Counted from the stretch's first letter, positions 10,452-22,046 are shown. The stretch is DNA of 64,000 bases from Dactylorhiza incarnata (GCA_033032865.1 JAWHQI010000148.1:2437501-2501500), one strand, 5' to 3'. Notes: a model not told the origin generated them from the letters alone. Made by a program: numbers and translations.

Positions 10452-11035
10452 GTGTCACGCCCTCGGTCACGCCCGTGACCGAGGGCGTGTAAGTGGCGAC
10501 ACGTGAAATCTGGCGTGAGGGAGAAATCCGAGGTTTGACCGGTCAAAAAGCAAAATTTTAGCATGTCACGCCCTTGGTCACGCCCGTGACCTAGGGCGTG
10601 TAACTGGAAAAGCAGGACCGTCCAGAGAATCCAATGCTGGCCGGTCAAAAAGCAGTCCCCGAGGTGTCATCGGGCAGGGTCACGCCCGTGACCATGGGCG
10701 TGACTTGACTGTCACAGGCGTGACAGTCAAAGGGAATCTTTGACCAGGCGCGGTGGGGTGATATGCCAGCTGGATGAGTCACGGCCGTGACCTTCAAATG
10801 TCATGGGCGTGACTCGTGTTGTCACGGGCGTGACATGTCATGTTGAGCCCGTGAGTGCCGTGATGGGCGAAAATGTTCTTCCGCTAATGTCACGCCCGTG
10901 ACCAAGGTTGGTCACACCCGTGACTTTTACGGAAGGCGGAATGGGATGTAACTCATCGAGAGACTCGCCAGGAAAACGAATCGTAACGCGGCACGCCGTA
11001 GTCACGGCCGTGACTGAGGCCGTGACCGAGACATT
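10452..11035. repeat. internal palindrome array of D, same motif as the LTR
   Basis: At least six dyads built on TCACGCCCGTGAC or TCACGGCCGTGAC. Two full copies of the 34-bp LTR-type hairpin lie at about 10457-10490 and 10566-10599. More divergent copies are at about 10679-10730, 10777-10835, 10888-10925 and 11000-11030. The two arrays in one element share a motif but not the sequence between motifs, so this is not a simple duplication of a block. Confidence 0.9.
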
Positions 11036-11451
11036 TTTTTCAGAAACATATTTTTTTTTGTGTTTTTTTTTATGGTTTGGTTTTGTAATTTTTTTTTTCT
11101 TTTTTTTTAAAGAAAACAAAATAAAAACAAAAACAAGGTAATAAAGTAAAAAGAAAAATACTAAAAATAAAGTACCGACTTAGAGAGCGGGGTTTCGTGC
11201 GTATGTGCGAGTGACCGTTATCTCGTAAATCTCCTCCAAACCTGCAAACACCTCAAACAAGAATAATAACATTTTTTTAGTTGTTTTTTTTTTGTTTGTT
11301 TTTTTTTTCCATTTTTTTATATTTTTTTTAAAACAAGAGAAAAAAAAACTTAGAATTTTTTAAACGGAAAATAAAATAAAATAAAACATGGGTTGCCTCC
11401 CATGAGCGCTTTGGTTACGGTCGTTGAGCTCGACCATGGTGGCACGCCGAT
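11036..11451. other. A/T-homopolymer spacer with GGTTGCCTCCCA motif
   Basis: T and A runs at 11033-11130 and 11270-11350. GGGTTGCCTCCCA...AGCGC at 11388-11412 marks the pol side and recurs near the pol end in E (24461-24480). No ORF. Confidence 0.6.
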
Positions 11452-13536
11452 TTAGGTGTTCGGAAGGAGAATTTCCTCCCGGTGCTCATGAAAATTATCG
11501 CCGGTGAAAAATAATTTCAACCGGTGCCCATTCACTTTAAATTCACCTTTTTCAGGATGTGTTATGGAAACGGTCCCGTAGGGCCAAACCTCTTTGACGA
11601 TAAAGGGGCCGGACCAACGGGACTTAAGTTTTCCCGGAAAAAGTCGTAAGCGCGAGTTATAGAGGAGAACTTGGTCTCCCGGTCGAAAAATTTTAGGATT
11701 CCTAAGTTTCTTATCATGATAAAATTTAGTGCGCTCTTTGTATAATTTATTACTTTCATAAGCAAGGGAGCGCCACTCATCGAGCTCGTTAAGTTGGAAC
11801 TTGCGGAGCTCGGAAGCAATATTGTTATCTAGATTAAGAAATTTAAGCGCCCAAAAGGCGCGATGCTCAAGCTCGACCGGTAAATGACATGCTTTCCCAT
11901 AGACCAATCGATACGGCGTACAACCGATGGCGGTCTTGTACGCGGTCCGATAGGCCCATAAAGCATCATCGAGTTTATGCGACCAATCTTTCCTATTGGT
12001 GGAAACCATTTTTTCTAAAATTCGTTTCAATTCACGGTTAACCACTTCTACTTGGCCACTTGTTTGAGGGTGATATGGGGTGGCCATCCTATGTGTAACG
12101 CCATATTTAGATAAAACTTTAGTAAATTGGGCGTTACAAAAATGAGTTCCCCTATCGCTAATTATCGCCCGCGGTGCTCCAAATCGCGAAAAGAGTTTTT
12201 TTATAAATTGGGTTACGACTCGGGCATCATTGGTGGGAAGGGCTTGCGCTTTCGCCCACCTAGACACGTAATCGACCGCTACCAAAATATATCGATTTCC
12301 AAAAGAAACTGGTAGCGGGCCGACAAAATCGATCCCCCATAAATCAAAAACCTCAATTTCTAAAATAGATTTTAAGGGCATTTCATCAAGACGGGAGATA
12401 TTACCTGAGAGTTGGCATTGTTCACAACGACTTACATGTGCGTGAGCGTCTTTGAAGATGCTCGGCCAATAGAAGCCCGCTTCAAGTACCTTCCGTGCCG
12501 TCCGATTTGCTTTATAATGCCCGCCGGCGGGTCCCTCGTGGCAATGCTTTAAAATTTGAGCGCCCTCCTCATGAGATACACACCTCCGCACCACTTGGTC
12601 CGCACAAACTCGAAAAAGGAACGGATCCTCCCAAAAATAATTTTTCAAATCGGAAAAAAATTTCTTCTTTTCTTGATAGGAAAAATCTTTTGGGAGAAAT
12701 CTCGCAACAAGGTAGTTTGCGAAATCGGCGAACCAAGGGGTGGGGAGATCTATTACCTTATGAATAACGAGGAGGCGTTCCTCAGGAAAAGTATCATTAA
12801 TTTCTTCCTCTATGAGCTCCTCCGAATTGGGATTCTCCAACCGAGAAAGATGATCCGCCGCCAAATTTTTCGCTCCCCTTTTGTCCCGGATCTCCAAATT
12901 AAATTCTTGTAAGAGTAAGATCCACCTAATCAACCTTGGCTTGGCATCAGTTTTTGTTAGCAAATAACGTAAAGCCGAGTGATCAGTAAAAACAATTACT
13001 TTAGATAAAGTAAGATAAGAGCGAAATTTATCAAAAGCAAAAATCACGGCTAAAAGCTCTTTCTCAGTTGTTGTGTAATTCTCTTGTGCGTCGGTAAGTG
13101 TCTTGCTCGCATAATAAATAGGATGAAAATTTTTATTTATGCGCTGTCCTAGGACTGCACCAACGGCAAAACTACTAGCGTCGCACATAATCTCAAAAGG
13201 AAGATCCCAATTGGGAGCTATCATAATAGGAGCGTTTATTAATTTTTCTTTAATAATAGAAAAAGAATGCAAACAATTTTCATCAAAAATAAACGGTGCA
13301 TCTTTTTCTAATAAGTGAGTGAGGGGCTTGGTTATTTTAGAAAAGTCTTTTATAAACCGGCGATAGAAACCGGCATGCCCAAGAAAACTACGTACGGCCT
13401 TAACATTTGAAGGGGGAGGTAATTTTTCTATAGTTTCAATTTTAGCTGTATCTACCTCTATACCCTTACTAGAAATTTTGTGGCCTAAAACTAAACCTTC
13501 CCGTACCATAAAATGACACTTCTCCCAATTTAACAC
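11452..13536 (-). pseudogene. pol: D pol, RNase H and integrase portion
   Basis: 694 open codons lacking the upstream RT in the same frame. It starts in the RT thumb ([17 protein letters not shown]), then an RNase H domain ([36 protein letters not shown]; about residues 120-230). The integrase has an HHCC finger ([11 protein letters not shown]...CEQCQ), the core D-D-E in [15 protein letters not shown] and GQVEVVNRE (about 395-500), and a C-terminal module with [16 protein letters not shown]. The frame is lost at about 13540, where one A is missing in the codon for the conserved Asn before LVLNWEK. The integrase itself looks intact. Confidence 0.9.
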
Positions 13537-14670
13537 TAAATTGTCTCCTCACATCTTTGGAGAACGCGAGAAAGGTTAGTCAAACATAAATCAAATGAAT
13601 CTCCGAAAACGGAGAAATCATCCATAAAAACTTCCATAATATCCTCCACTAGCTCGTCAAAAATTGCTAGCATACATCTTTGAAATGTAGCCGGCGCATT
13701 GCATAACCCAAATGGCATCCTACGATAGGCGAAGGTGCCAAATGGACAAGTGAAGGTTGTTTTCTCTTGGTCCTCGGGCGCAATTGGGATTTGAAAATAC
13801 CCCGAGAGACCGTCAAGAAAATAATAAAACGAGTGTCCGGATAATCGTTCAAGGATTTGGTCGATGAACGGTAAAGGAAAATGATCCTTACAGGCCGCAT
13901 CATTTAATTTGCGTTAATCAATACAAACCCGCCATCCGGTAACGGTTCTAGTTGGGATTAATTCATTTTTTTCGTTTGGCACTACCGTTAATCCTCCTTT
14001 CTTTGGCACCACTTGGACCGGACTAACCCAAGAGCTATCCGAAATTGGATAGATAATGCCCGCATCTAATAATTTAATTACCTCCGCCTTAACCACCTCC
14101 TTCATATTAGGATTGAGGCGTCGTTGAGGTTGAATAGATTTACGTGAATTTTCTTCTAATAAAATTTTATGCGTACAAAAGGAGGGATTAATCCCTTTTA
14201 AATCCGTAATTTTCCACGCAATTGCGCGGCGATGAAGTTTTAAAACATTTAATAATTTTAATTTTTCTTCATCGGACAGAAACGCCGACACGATTACGGG
14301 AAGCTTAGAATCCTCCGCTAGAAATAAATATTCTAAATGATTAGGCAATTGTTTTAATTCTACTACGGGAGGTTCCTCATAAGAAGTTTTTAATCGATCA
14401 CTACCTAATTCTAAAATTTCAAAAATAGGTTCGTGAGTTATCGTGCTGTCAATAATTTCATGAGAAATAAGATCGAGATTTTCAAATTCTTAATCATAGA
14501 AAGATGACGGTGAAATATATTCAGAAAATAAAATTGAGTCTTCATCAGGTGAAGCCTCCAAGAAAAAACAAGAGTCGGCATTTGAGAGCGTATTTTTCAT
14601 AGAAGAATTTATATTAAAGGTAACTTCCTCATCTCCGATCCTAAGGAGAAGTTTACCGTTACTAACATCA
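13537..14670 (-). pseudogene. pol: D pol, reverse transcriptase portion, broken
   Basis: RT motifs in order: EVIKLLDAGIIYPISDSSWVSP, VVPKKGG, GWRVCID, then a TAA where Tyr is expected (minus strand, about 13916) before RKLND; then TFTCPFGTFAYRRMPFGLCNAPATFQR and the catalytic FMDDFSVFG. A further in-frame TAA lies near 14491, between protease and RT. The RT core residues are otherwise preserved, so the lesions look recent. Confidence 0.9.
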
Positions 14671-14671
14671 A

Positions 14672-16729
14672 TTATTGCGCGCGACCGAGAATGAGTGGTA
14701 CCTCGGCGTCCTCATCTATGTCAAGGATGACAAAATCTACCGGAAAGATAAATTTATCAACCTTGAAAAGCACATCCTCGATAATACCCATTGGGTATTT
14801 TATGGAACGATCCGCCAATTGGATGCTCATTCTCGTGGGATTAGGTTCTCCTAAACCCAATTTTTGGAAAAGAGAATAAGGCATCAAATTTATAGAGGCG
14901 CCTAGATCGGCCAACGCATGTTTTACTAAGAAATCGCCAAATAAACATGGAATTGAGAAACTACCCGGATCGGTTAATTTCTTAGGCAATTTATTAAGTA
15001 AAACTGCTGAGCATTCCTCGTTCAATTGAACGGTAGAAATATCCTCAAGTTTCTTTTTATTAGACAAAAGATCCTTGAGGTATTTAGCATACTTTGGCAT
15101 TTGCGCGATAGCTTCGCAAAATGGTAGATTAATTTGAATTTGTTTAAACATATCTAAAAATTTACCGTAATGCTCATCATTTCGATCCTTTTTTAATTTA
15201 GACGGATAGGGAAGTGGTGGTTGAAATTCCTTAATTTTATTTTGCGTTGAAACTTGAGGAGGAGGAGAAGATGAAGAAATTGTTACCTCTGGTTCAACCA
15301 ATTGTGAAGGGGTAGTTACCTCCTTCCCGCTCCGTAGCGTGATAGCCTTTGCTTGCTCCTTTGGGTTGGGCTCCGTATTGCCTGGAAGTGCTCCCTGCTG
15401 GCGATCGGAGAGCATCTTCGCGATTTGCCCAATTTGATTCTCCAAATTGCGAACAGATCCGGTAAGATTCCGAATATTTGCATCGTTATTTGCTGCATAT
15501 TTGGTGAAAACCTCCTCAAGGGAGGGAGATTTTGGAGCTTGTGGTGGAGGAAAACCAGGTGGAATTGTGTTTGGGGGTTGTGCCGCATTCCCTGGATTAC
15601 TCCAAGAGAAATTTGGGTAGTTACGAAAACCCGGGTGATATGTGTTACCATAATGAGTGTTACCCGAATTAAAGTTTGGCCGATTCGGATTACCCATGTA
15701 ATCCACATGTTCGGCAATGGTGGAGGGGGATCCCCAGGTAGGTGTAGAAGAGGAAGCAGTCATCTCTTCTATTTTTCTATTTAAAAGCTCAACCTGGACA
15801 GATAAATTTGAAATTGCATCAACTTCATACAGCCCGGCCGGTTTATTTGAGCGCGACCGAGGTGTACTCCATTGATACGTATTCATGGCCATACTCTCTA
15901 AAAGCTCTTGCGCTCCTGCCGGTGTTTTGTTATTCAAGGTACCACCGGCGGCGGCATCAATCATTTGACGCGTTTGAGAATTTAGGCCGTTATAGAATGT
16001 TTGAATTTGCAACCAATCGGGGATTGCATGATGGGGGCATCGGCGCAAATATTCCTTAAATCGCTCCCAAGTATCATAAAGTGTTTCTGTTTCAACTTGG
16101 GAGAAAGAAATGATATCCTTACGCAATTGAGCCGATTTAGCGGGCGGAAAATATTTCGTGAGAAATTGTTCCGTCATTTGGGCCCATGTGGTGATAGATC
16201 CTCTTGGAAGAGAACTGAGCCACTGTTTAGCTTTATTGCGCAAGGAGAAAGGAAAAAGTCGAAGCCTTATTGCTTCATCGGATACCCTATTAATTTTGAA
16301 AGTATCGCATATTTCTAGAAAACTAAAAATATGCGCGTTGGGATCCTCATCTTGAAGCCCATCAAATTGTACATATTGTTGTACCATTGGAATGATGCAC
16401 GACTTTAATTCAAAATTATTGTTCGCTATAGCAGGTCGAACAATACTAGAAGTGGTATCCTCCAGATTAGGCCAGGCATAATAGGACATAGTCCATTGCG
16501 CGACCTCATCCGGATTTGGATCACCCATATTAGAAGAGGTAGAACAGGAGGGGGAAGAAGAAGAAGATGAAGAAGATGAAGAAGAAAGAGTATTCAGAAA
16601 GGAAATGTCACCTACGGATTCCTCAATCGGATCTCGAGAACTTGGTCGTTGGAATCTTAAGCGTCGCCGAATGGTTTGCTCGATTTCCGGACCCAATTCA
16701 AGAATATCGGACGAATTCCTTCGGGTCAT
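14672..16729 (-). CDS. gag: D gag-protease, open to the end of protease
   Basis: 685 codons from ATG at 16729, about 90 bp inside the PBS. Capsid (Retrotrans_gag-like) at about residues 150-260, with AKQWLSSLPRGSITTWAQM and DTWERFKEYLRRCPHH. A Pro/Asn-rich linker follows, then the Athila hallmark AITLRSGKEV (about 465), then an aspartic protease with ADLGASINLMP (active Asp in DLGA) and VPLILGRA. The frame ends just after LGRA, where the usual PFLATARA segment has been reduced by a short deletion that shifts frame. Downstream protease/linker sequence continues in another frame to about 14491. Confidence 0.9.
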   Translation of the reverse strand: MTRRNSSDILELGPEIEQTIRRRLRFQRPSSRDPIEESVGDISFLNTLSSSSSSSSSSSPSCSTSSNMGDPNPDEVAQWTMSYYAWPNLEDTTSSIVRPAIANNNFELKSCIIPMVQQYVQFDGLQDEDPNAHIFSFLEICDTFKINRVSDEAIRLRLFPFSLRNKAKQWLSSLPRGSITTWAQMTEQFLTKYFPPAKSAQLRKDIISFSQVETETLYDTWERFKEYLRRCPHHAIPDWLQIQTFYNGLNSQTRQMIDAAAGGTLNNKTPAGAQELLESMAMNTYQWSTPRSRSNKPAGLYEVDAISNLSVQVELLNRKIEEMTASSSTPTWGSPSTIAEHVDYMGNPNRPNFNSGNTHYGNTYHPGFRNYPNFSWSNPGNAAQPPNTIPPGFPPPQAPKSPSLEEVFTKYAANNDANIRNLTGSVRNLENQIGQIAKMLSDRQQGALPGNTEPNPKEQAKAITLRSGKEVTTPSQLVEPEVTISSSSPPPQVSTQNKIKEFQPPLPYPSKLKKDRNDEHYGKFLDMFKQIQINLPFCEAIAQMPKYAKYLKDLLSNKKKLEDISTVQLNEECSAVLLNKLPKKLTDPGSFSIPCLFGDFLVKHALADLGASINLMPYSLFQKLGLGEPNPTRMSIQLADRSIKYPMGIIEDVLFKVDKFIFPVDFVILDIDEDAEVPLILGRAQ

Positions 16730-16820
16730 ACACCAAAAAGAAAAACGTAGAAAAGAGAGAAGAAAGAAAAAAAAATGATAAAATTAATAGAACTAAGCTT
16801 TCAAAATATCAACAATTCTT

Positions 16821-16837
16821 CCCCGGCAACGGCGCCA
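16821..16837 (-). other. tRNA-Asp primer binding site of D
   Basis: The minus strand reads TGGCGCCGTTGCCGGGG, matching the 3' end of plant tRNA-Asp, six bases inside the LTR. Athila-type elements typically use this primer. Confidence 0.9.
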
Positions 16838-17768
16838 AAAACTTGATGAGATAAATTCACGCTGCGCAAAATTAAAATATTATCCACGTATAATTCGATA
16901 AGGCAAGTGTACCTATCACTTTATAGTATAGGATTTTAGAAAATCAAGTGTCGTATTTCTTCGGGCTTGCTGAGTACTTCTACTCACAAAGAAGAGCTAT
17001 TATTTTATCGAATGAAAGTTGGGTTTGTTTTTGGAAAAATGATTTGGAGAAAATTAACTACGAAGAAAAATTATGATTAAAAGGATTAGCACTTGGTCTT
17101 GAATCCCTTAGGAATAAAATATAATTTTATAAAAGATGAAACCGCAAACTCTTATTGAAATATCCTCGACCGTGGAGGTTCCCAAAATATGGTAGAGCCT
17201 CTCTCGAGAGAACTACCACCTAACCTTAGGTTGATCGATTAAGACCCCTCGGCCAGTCGAAACCCTCTAAGCTTGCTTTAAGCGGTGAACCCCACTATTG
17301 GATTTGACTCCAATCTGAAAGATTTGTGTCACCTTCTCTCGAGGAATGCAAACAACTCTTTTTATCTTTGAGTGATCTCCTCGTTCGCATGGATCTCTCG
17401 ATCACTAGCAAACAAATCATAGATTGAAAGTCATATTCCGGACATATGAAATCAAAACAAAATAATTCAAAGATAAATCGAAGATAAACAAAACTAGAGT
17501 TTGCTAATTAGAAAAAGATCAAAACATATTTTATTTCATTCCAAAGTTCATCATAACCAAGTGCTAAAGGAAGTTTAGCTACTCATTATAGTGATGGAAA
17601 TACAAGTAGAAAAGGGAAAATACAAGATTAAAAACTAGAATACTTGAATTGAAATTGCAATAATAAAAACTTACAACTTGAAGAAAAATTAGCTAGAACA
17701 ACAAAAATAATAGACTAAAGCTGTAAGTAAACTCCAAAATCCAACTCCTTGACTTCTGGAGATTGCTG

Positions 17769-17777
17769 CCTTTTATA
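17769..17777 (-). promoter_or_regulatory. TATA box of D right LTR
   Basis: TATAAAAGG on the minus strand. In the 5' LTR this would drive the genomic RNA of D. Confidence 0.75.
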
Positions 17778-17792
17778 GTTGAAAAATCGGGG

Positions 17793-18263
17793 AGTCACGC
17801 CCTTGGTCACGCCCGTGACCAAGGGCGTGTAAGCTGCGTAATTACTGTCATGAAAGCCCGGGATGTTGGGGAAGAGGAACCGCCAAAAATCAATTGCACG
17901 GCGGGTCACGGCCTCGGTCACGCCCGTGACCAAGGGCGTGTCTTGAACGGGTCTGGAAACGGCGGGAAACGCCGCGATCTGGAGTTAATCTGGCGGTTGC
18001 AGAAAAGTCACGGCCTCGGTCACGCCCGTGACCGAGGGCATGTAAGCTAGAAATGGCGGGATTTGATTGCTGGCTGAAATGAATGCAATCCGGGCGAGTC
18101 ATGCCCGTGACTTTAAGGCCACGCCCTCAGTCACGCCCGTGACGGAGGGCGTGTAATTTTAATCTGACGTGGCGGCTGACTCCTACAACTGGAATACGCG
18201 GGCTGGTTCACGGCCGTGACAATATGTCACGCCCTAGGTCACGCCCGTGACCGAGGGCGTGTA
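17793..18263. repeat. U3 palindrome array in D right LTR
   Basis: The same five-dyad layout as the left LTR. The 16+2+16 hairpin at 17796-17829 is perfect, while a few others carry single transitions (for example GGGCATG for GGGCGTG). Confidence 0.93.
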
Positions 18264-18458
18264 CTTTGCGATTTCGGCAGAAATACTCCAAATATTCTCC
18301 TAATTAGTCTTATGAACTTGAAATTGCTATTGGCAGCCCAAATTACCTGAAAATACAAAAAGAAGATAAATTAGTGATAAATTAACTAAAACTAAATTAA
18401 ATTAAATTAATTATTAATAAAATATTATGTGAAAATAACTATAAATATAGCACTATCA

Positions 18459-18463
18459 ACTTC
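18459..18463. repeat. target-site duplication of D, right (ACTTC)
   Basis: Matches 5887-5891. Confidence 0.9.
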
Positions 18464-19755
18464 TACTCACACAAATTATTATTATTATTTGATCAAGAAT
18501 CAATCTTAAGTAAAAAAATTAGTAAATCTACAATTCATAAGCGATAATTGAAAATAACTCGACTGTGGACGTTACCAAATCATGATAGCACCTCTCTCGA
18601 GGAATACTACCAACTAACCTTGGGTTGATCGATTAAGACCACTCGACCAGTCGAAACCCCTAAGCTTGCTTTACAATGTGAACCCCACTATTTGAATTGA
18701 CTCCAATCCAGAAGATTTATATCATCCCCTCACGAGGGGTGCATGCAACTCCTTTCACCGATGAATGATCTTCTCTCGTATACACGGATTTCTCGATCAA
18801 CTAGAATTCGAATCTAAATTGACTATCATATACTAGGAATATGAAAACAATAAATTAAATATCAAAGGTGAATCGAGGTTTCTAAATCAAAAGATATGAA
18901 TAAGAAATTAAATAATTATTTTACGAAAGAAATCATCCGATCAAATGCTAAAAGATTAGCTAGACATGTTAAAGAGAAAGAACCATTTTATAAATAGGAA
19001 AAGAAATTACATTTGCAAGAAATAAAATTCTATACTAGGAATTGAAAAGTTCAAGACATAAAGTAAATTATATAAAGGAAATTACATTAAAATGTATTAA
19101 AACTAAGCTAGAAATGACCCAATCGAAGCATGGACTGGATGAGGATCACTTTGGCAACAACTTGCTTTTATAGGCAAAAAATTGGGGAGTCATGCCCTTG
19201 GTCACGCCTGTGACAATGGGCATGCCTAGTAATAATCGCTTTCTTGAAAACCTCGGGAACGTTGACAAGAAACCGCCAAAATCAACTTAACTGGAAGTTA
19301 AAGCCCTTGGACATGTCCATGGCTGTGTCTAGCTAGAACAGGAAATGACTACATAATGGCTCGATCTGGAGAAATTGCAGCGATTGTCAGACGGGTAACG
19401 CCTTTGGTCACGCCCTTGACCTAGGGTGTGTAATATTAAACTAAGCTGGAGGCATGATCTGACAACTGGAAGATGTTTGGGTCTGGTCATGGACATTACT
19501 TGATGGAACGCCCTTTGTCACGCCCGTGACCACGAGTGTGTAACTTTAAAATGCGCTGGAAAGATTTTTAGAGAAGGTTATGGCCGTGAACTCATTTCAC
19601 GGCATATACTTTGCGATTTTGGCAGAAATGCTTCAAAACATCTGTTGTTCACGTCCATGAGCTCCAAATTGTTGCCAGCAGCCCAAATTACCTGAAAATG
19701 AAAAAAATATGCTAATTAGAAAGAAATTAAGATAAAATATTTAAAAAAATATTGA
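18464..19755 (-). mobile_element. F: old Athila-like LTR, right part
   Basis: Continuation of 5759-5886. It shares with D's LTR the 'ctcgaccagtcgaaacc' and 'tgaaccccactat' blocks and the end 'cagcccaaattacctgaaaat'. Decayed dyads (CATGCCCTTGGTCACGCC and similar) lie at about 19190-19545, so the palindrome array predates D. The LTR end near 19755 is truncated. Confidence 0.75.
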
Positions 19756-20338
19756 CAAGAAGAGATAAAAAGAGGAGGAGAAGGTGGAGAATACGACCAA
19801 TGAGGAGAAGAAGAATGAGCAGGAAGCGGCAGCAAAAAGGGTTGCCAAAAAAAGAAGGTTGAAGTATTGGATGAGGGAAGAGAAAGTGAGGATGCAAAAA
19901 AGCAAGATGCAAAAAATCTGCTGCACAATAGATGGTGGTGAGAAATGACAATGTGGAAGATGGATAGGTTAACAGAGTCGCCCAGGGACTAGAGAGGACA
20001 ACTTAGCTTCTATTCTTCAAGATACGGAGACTCTCATAAATCCTCCTCCTATAAGGTCTGAAAGGGATTACTATGCACTACCTAGTTGTGGTTCCAAAGG
20101 GAAAGAAGTTCTCTAGAATAAGGGGACCAAGATCAAGCAAGATATGAGCTCACTATGTCACGAGGCGAACCAATGACGATCTCTCATGCTCAGGAACATG
20201 CCACTGAAGAAGAAAGGTAGTGCATTTCTAGATAGTGACATGATTGATCTGCCTAAGGAATTGATGAGGAGACATCTTAAGATGGAAGATGCCAAGAAAA
20301 GGAGACTTATTGGTTCATGTTGATGGTCAAAAATCTCT
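19756..20338. other. unassigned purine-rich stretch, possibly upstream exon of H
   Basis: Purine-rich at 19756-19900. The plus strand reads a Lys/Glu-rich peptide with stops and frameshifts, resembling decayed charged coding sequence. No intact ORF and no clear family. Confidence 0.3.
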
Positions 20339-21132
20339 TAACCCAATCTACCCTGAACAAGGAGATCTCCACCCCTGCCCCAGGCGCGCAACTACATAAG
20401 AAAATTCTCGCTCTTATACTAATTTGTTTATTCTTTTCCATCGCGTCGTAATGCCTTGCAGCCCTTATAGATTACAGGTCGGTTCTGGCAGAATCTCCAA
20501 GTCATATAGATGGGGAGTAACCTCGAGTTCTTCATAATAATTACTCGCTATGGATATGAGTTCAGTGATTAGAGAATGTGCAGGTAGAGGTAATTTCAGA
20601 GATGAAGAGACTCTCTGGGTAATTCAAAGAGGCAATGGGAGCGAGTATAGCCAGTTTGGCAGACAAGTCCTGGGGCAGGATGGACCCAGATGCGAATGCG
20701 CCCGATCCTAATGCAAATACGAGCAGAAAAGAAAAGGAAAAGGAAAAGGCTCTCCTGGAGAAGGATAAGGTAAGGATTCATGTTATTATCGTATGTTTTC
20801 ATTAGTTAAAGTCCCATATGGACGTTGCGGTTTCTAAATTGAGTGAAATTATTGCTAACTTAGGGTTAGAGAAACAATCGTAAGAGTGATTCTAGTTTTG
20901 TAAATCAATTATGAGGGGAATAATATCTTCTCTTTTCCTTTCATGTTTCATATGAACATTCTACCTTTGAATTATTTTAATGTTTTAATTATTGTATTCA
21001 CATGTTGTGTTTGTCGGACCTGCGAATAACTGTTTTCTATTGTTACGAATTTTAATGTAGATTGATGTGAGATCTGATTTGAATTTTATATTGTACTCGC
21101 TTTTCCTAGTGGTGTGGTTTTAAGAAGCCTTA
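20339..21132 (+). repeat. tandem duplication, unit 1, first part (X1)
   Basis: 794 bp highly similar to 31857-32638. It reads a Lys/Glu-rich coding stretch (about 20640-20770) ending at a consensus donor AAG|GTAAGG (about 20768), then intron-like AT-rich sequence. Unit 1 continues at 31193 after E. Confidence 0.85.
21128..21132. repeat. target-site duplication of E, left (CCTTA)
   Basis: CCTTA recurs at 31188-31192. The undisturbed sequence AAGCCTTAACC is present in unit 2 at about 32636. Confidence 0.92.
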
Positions 21133-22013
21133 TGATGCGATGTTCGGCAAGTGCACCGGTCGCGCAAGTAATAAATGTTGGGAATAGGATCCCCGAGTGT
21201 CGGTCTCTTGAGGAATGCAGGTTGGGTGAACGAATTGCGTTGTGTGACAATTGTTACACAAGCAGGAACAATCACAGAAAATGGGGTTTTGATTTGTTTT
21301 CCTACCGTTAACAACAATAAAAGAAATGCGGGTCGAAATCACCGCTTCACAAGGTGAGATGGATGCAACGGCCGCGATGCCGAGCTTCGTGAGGCGGATG
21401 GACGGTGCGCATGCGATTGAAGTGATCACTAGTGCGGGGAGTGAGGGTCGCAAACACCTCTTCGCAAATCACCGTTAGCTCTTGCTAACACGAATCGAAC
21501 ACGATGAGTGCATGAGTGAGTGAGTGAAGGTGAGACGTATCACAAGCAAATACTGAAGAACGGATAAGAAACAACCATTGCATTTAAACTATACATCATG
21601 ATATTCAAGTTTAAATGATTCAAAGGAGTACAACAAGGGGAGGAAGAAATCAACCAATGGACGAAGACTAGCGACCGTTCACGGCCGGAATGGTAGTATG
21701 TCAAGCTACCTCCGAACTCGGGCGGACTGTGCTTCCGGCGTTGAGAGACTGTCACGACCTCTCCACGTGCTTCCATCGTCTTCTACCTCAGCATGACTAT
21801 TATTTTCACCGGACCGAACTGGAGATAGCTTGCTTGAGTGCTTGCGGAGGGCGGAGAATGCTCCCGGACGATGGAGGATTGCTTAGAATGGCTGGAGATG
21901 ACTTCCCCTTGCGGAGAAGATGAGGTGGAGGTGGCTGGAAGTGGAAAACGGCGGCGTACGGACGGCAAATCGCGCTCCCGGAACCCCCCGTATCCCTAAT
22001 CTGCGGATCAGGA

Positions 22014-22022
22014 CCTTATATA
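22014..22022 (-). promoter_or_regulatory. TATA box of E left LTR
   Basis: TATATAAGG on the minus strand, about 30 bp downstream of the palindrome array. The right LTR copy is at 30446-30454. Confidence 0.75.
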
Positions 22023-22046
22023 GGCGCTGGAATAAATACTGCGCAT

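Larger units (their letters stand above)
5892..18458 (-). mobile_element. D: Athila-type Ty3/gypsy retrotransposon, full structure, pol broken
   Basis: 12,567 bp, minus strand. Order in element orientation: LTR (18458-16844), tRNA-Asp PBS, gag-protease, RT, RNase H, integrase, spacer with palindrome array, ORF3, conserved noncoding block, polypurine tract, LTR (7506-5892). The two LTRs are both 1,615 bp, with TG...CA ends, and differ by scattered substitutions, so the insertion is fairly recent. Gag and ORF3 are open. Pol has a protease-end lesion, two stops and a one-base deletion, so this copy cannot move unaided. Confidence 0.93.
16844..18458 (-). repeat. D right LTR (5' LTR)
   Basis: 1,615 bp, the partner of 5892-7506. 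It contains its own palindrome array (17793-18263) and TATA box (17769-17777). Confidence 0.93.

Noticed and set aside
10337..10648. N-terminal extension of D ORF3 to 10648
   Set aside because: The extension reads through TATA-like and palindrome sequence; the Met at 10336 starts a protein-like sequence.
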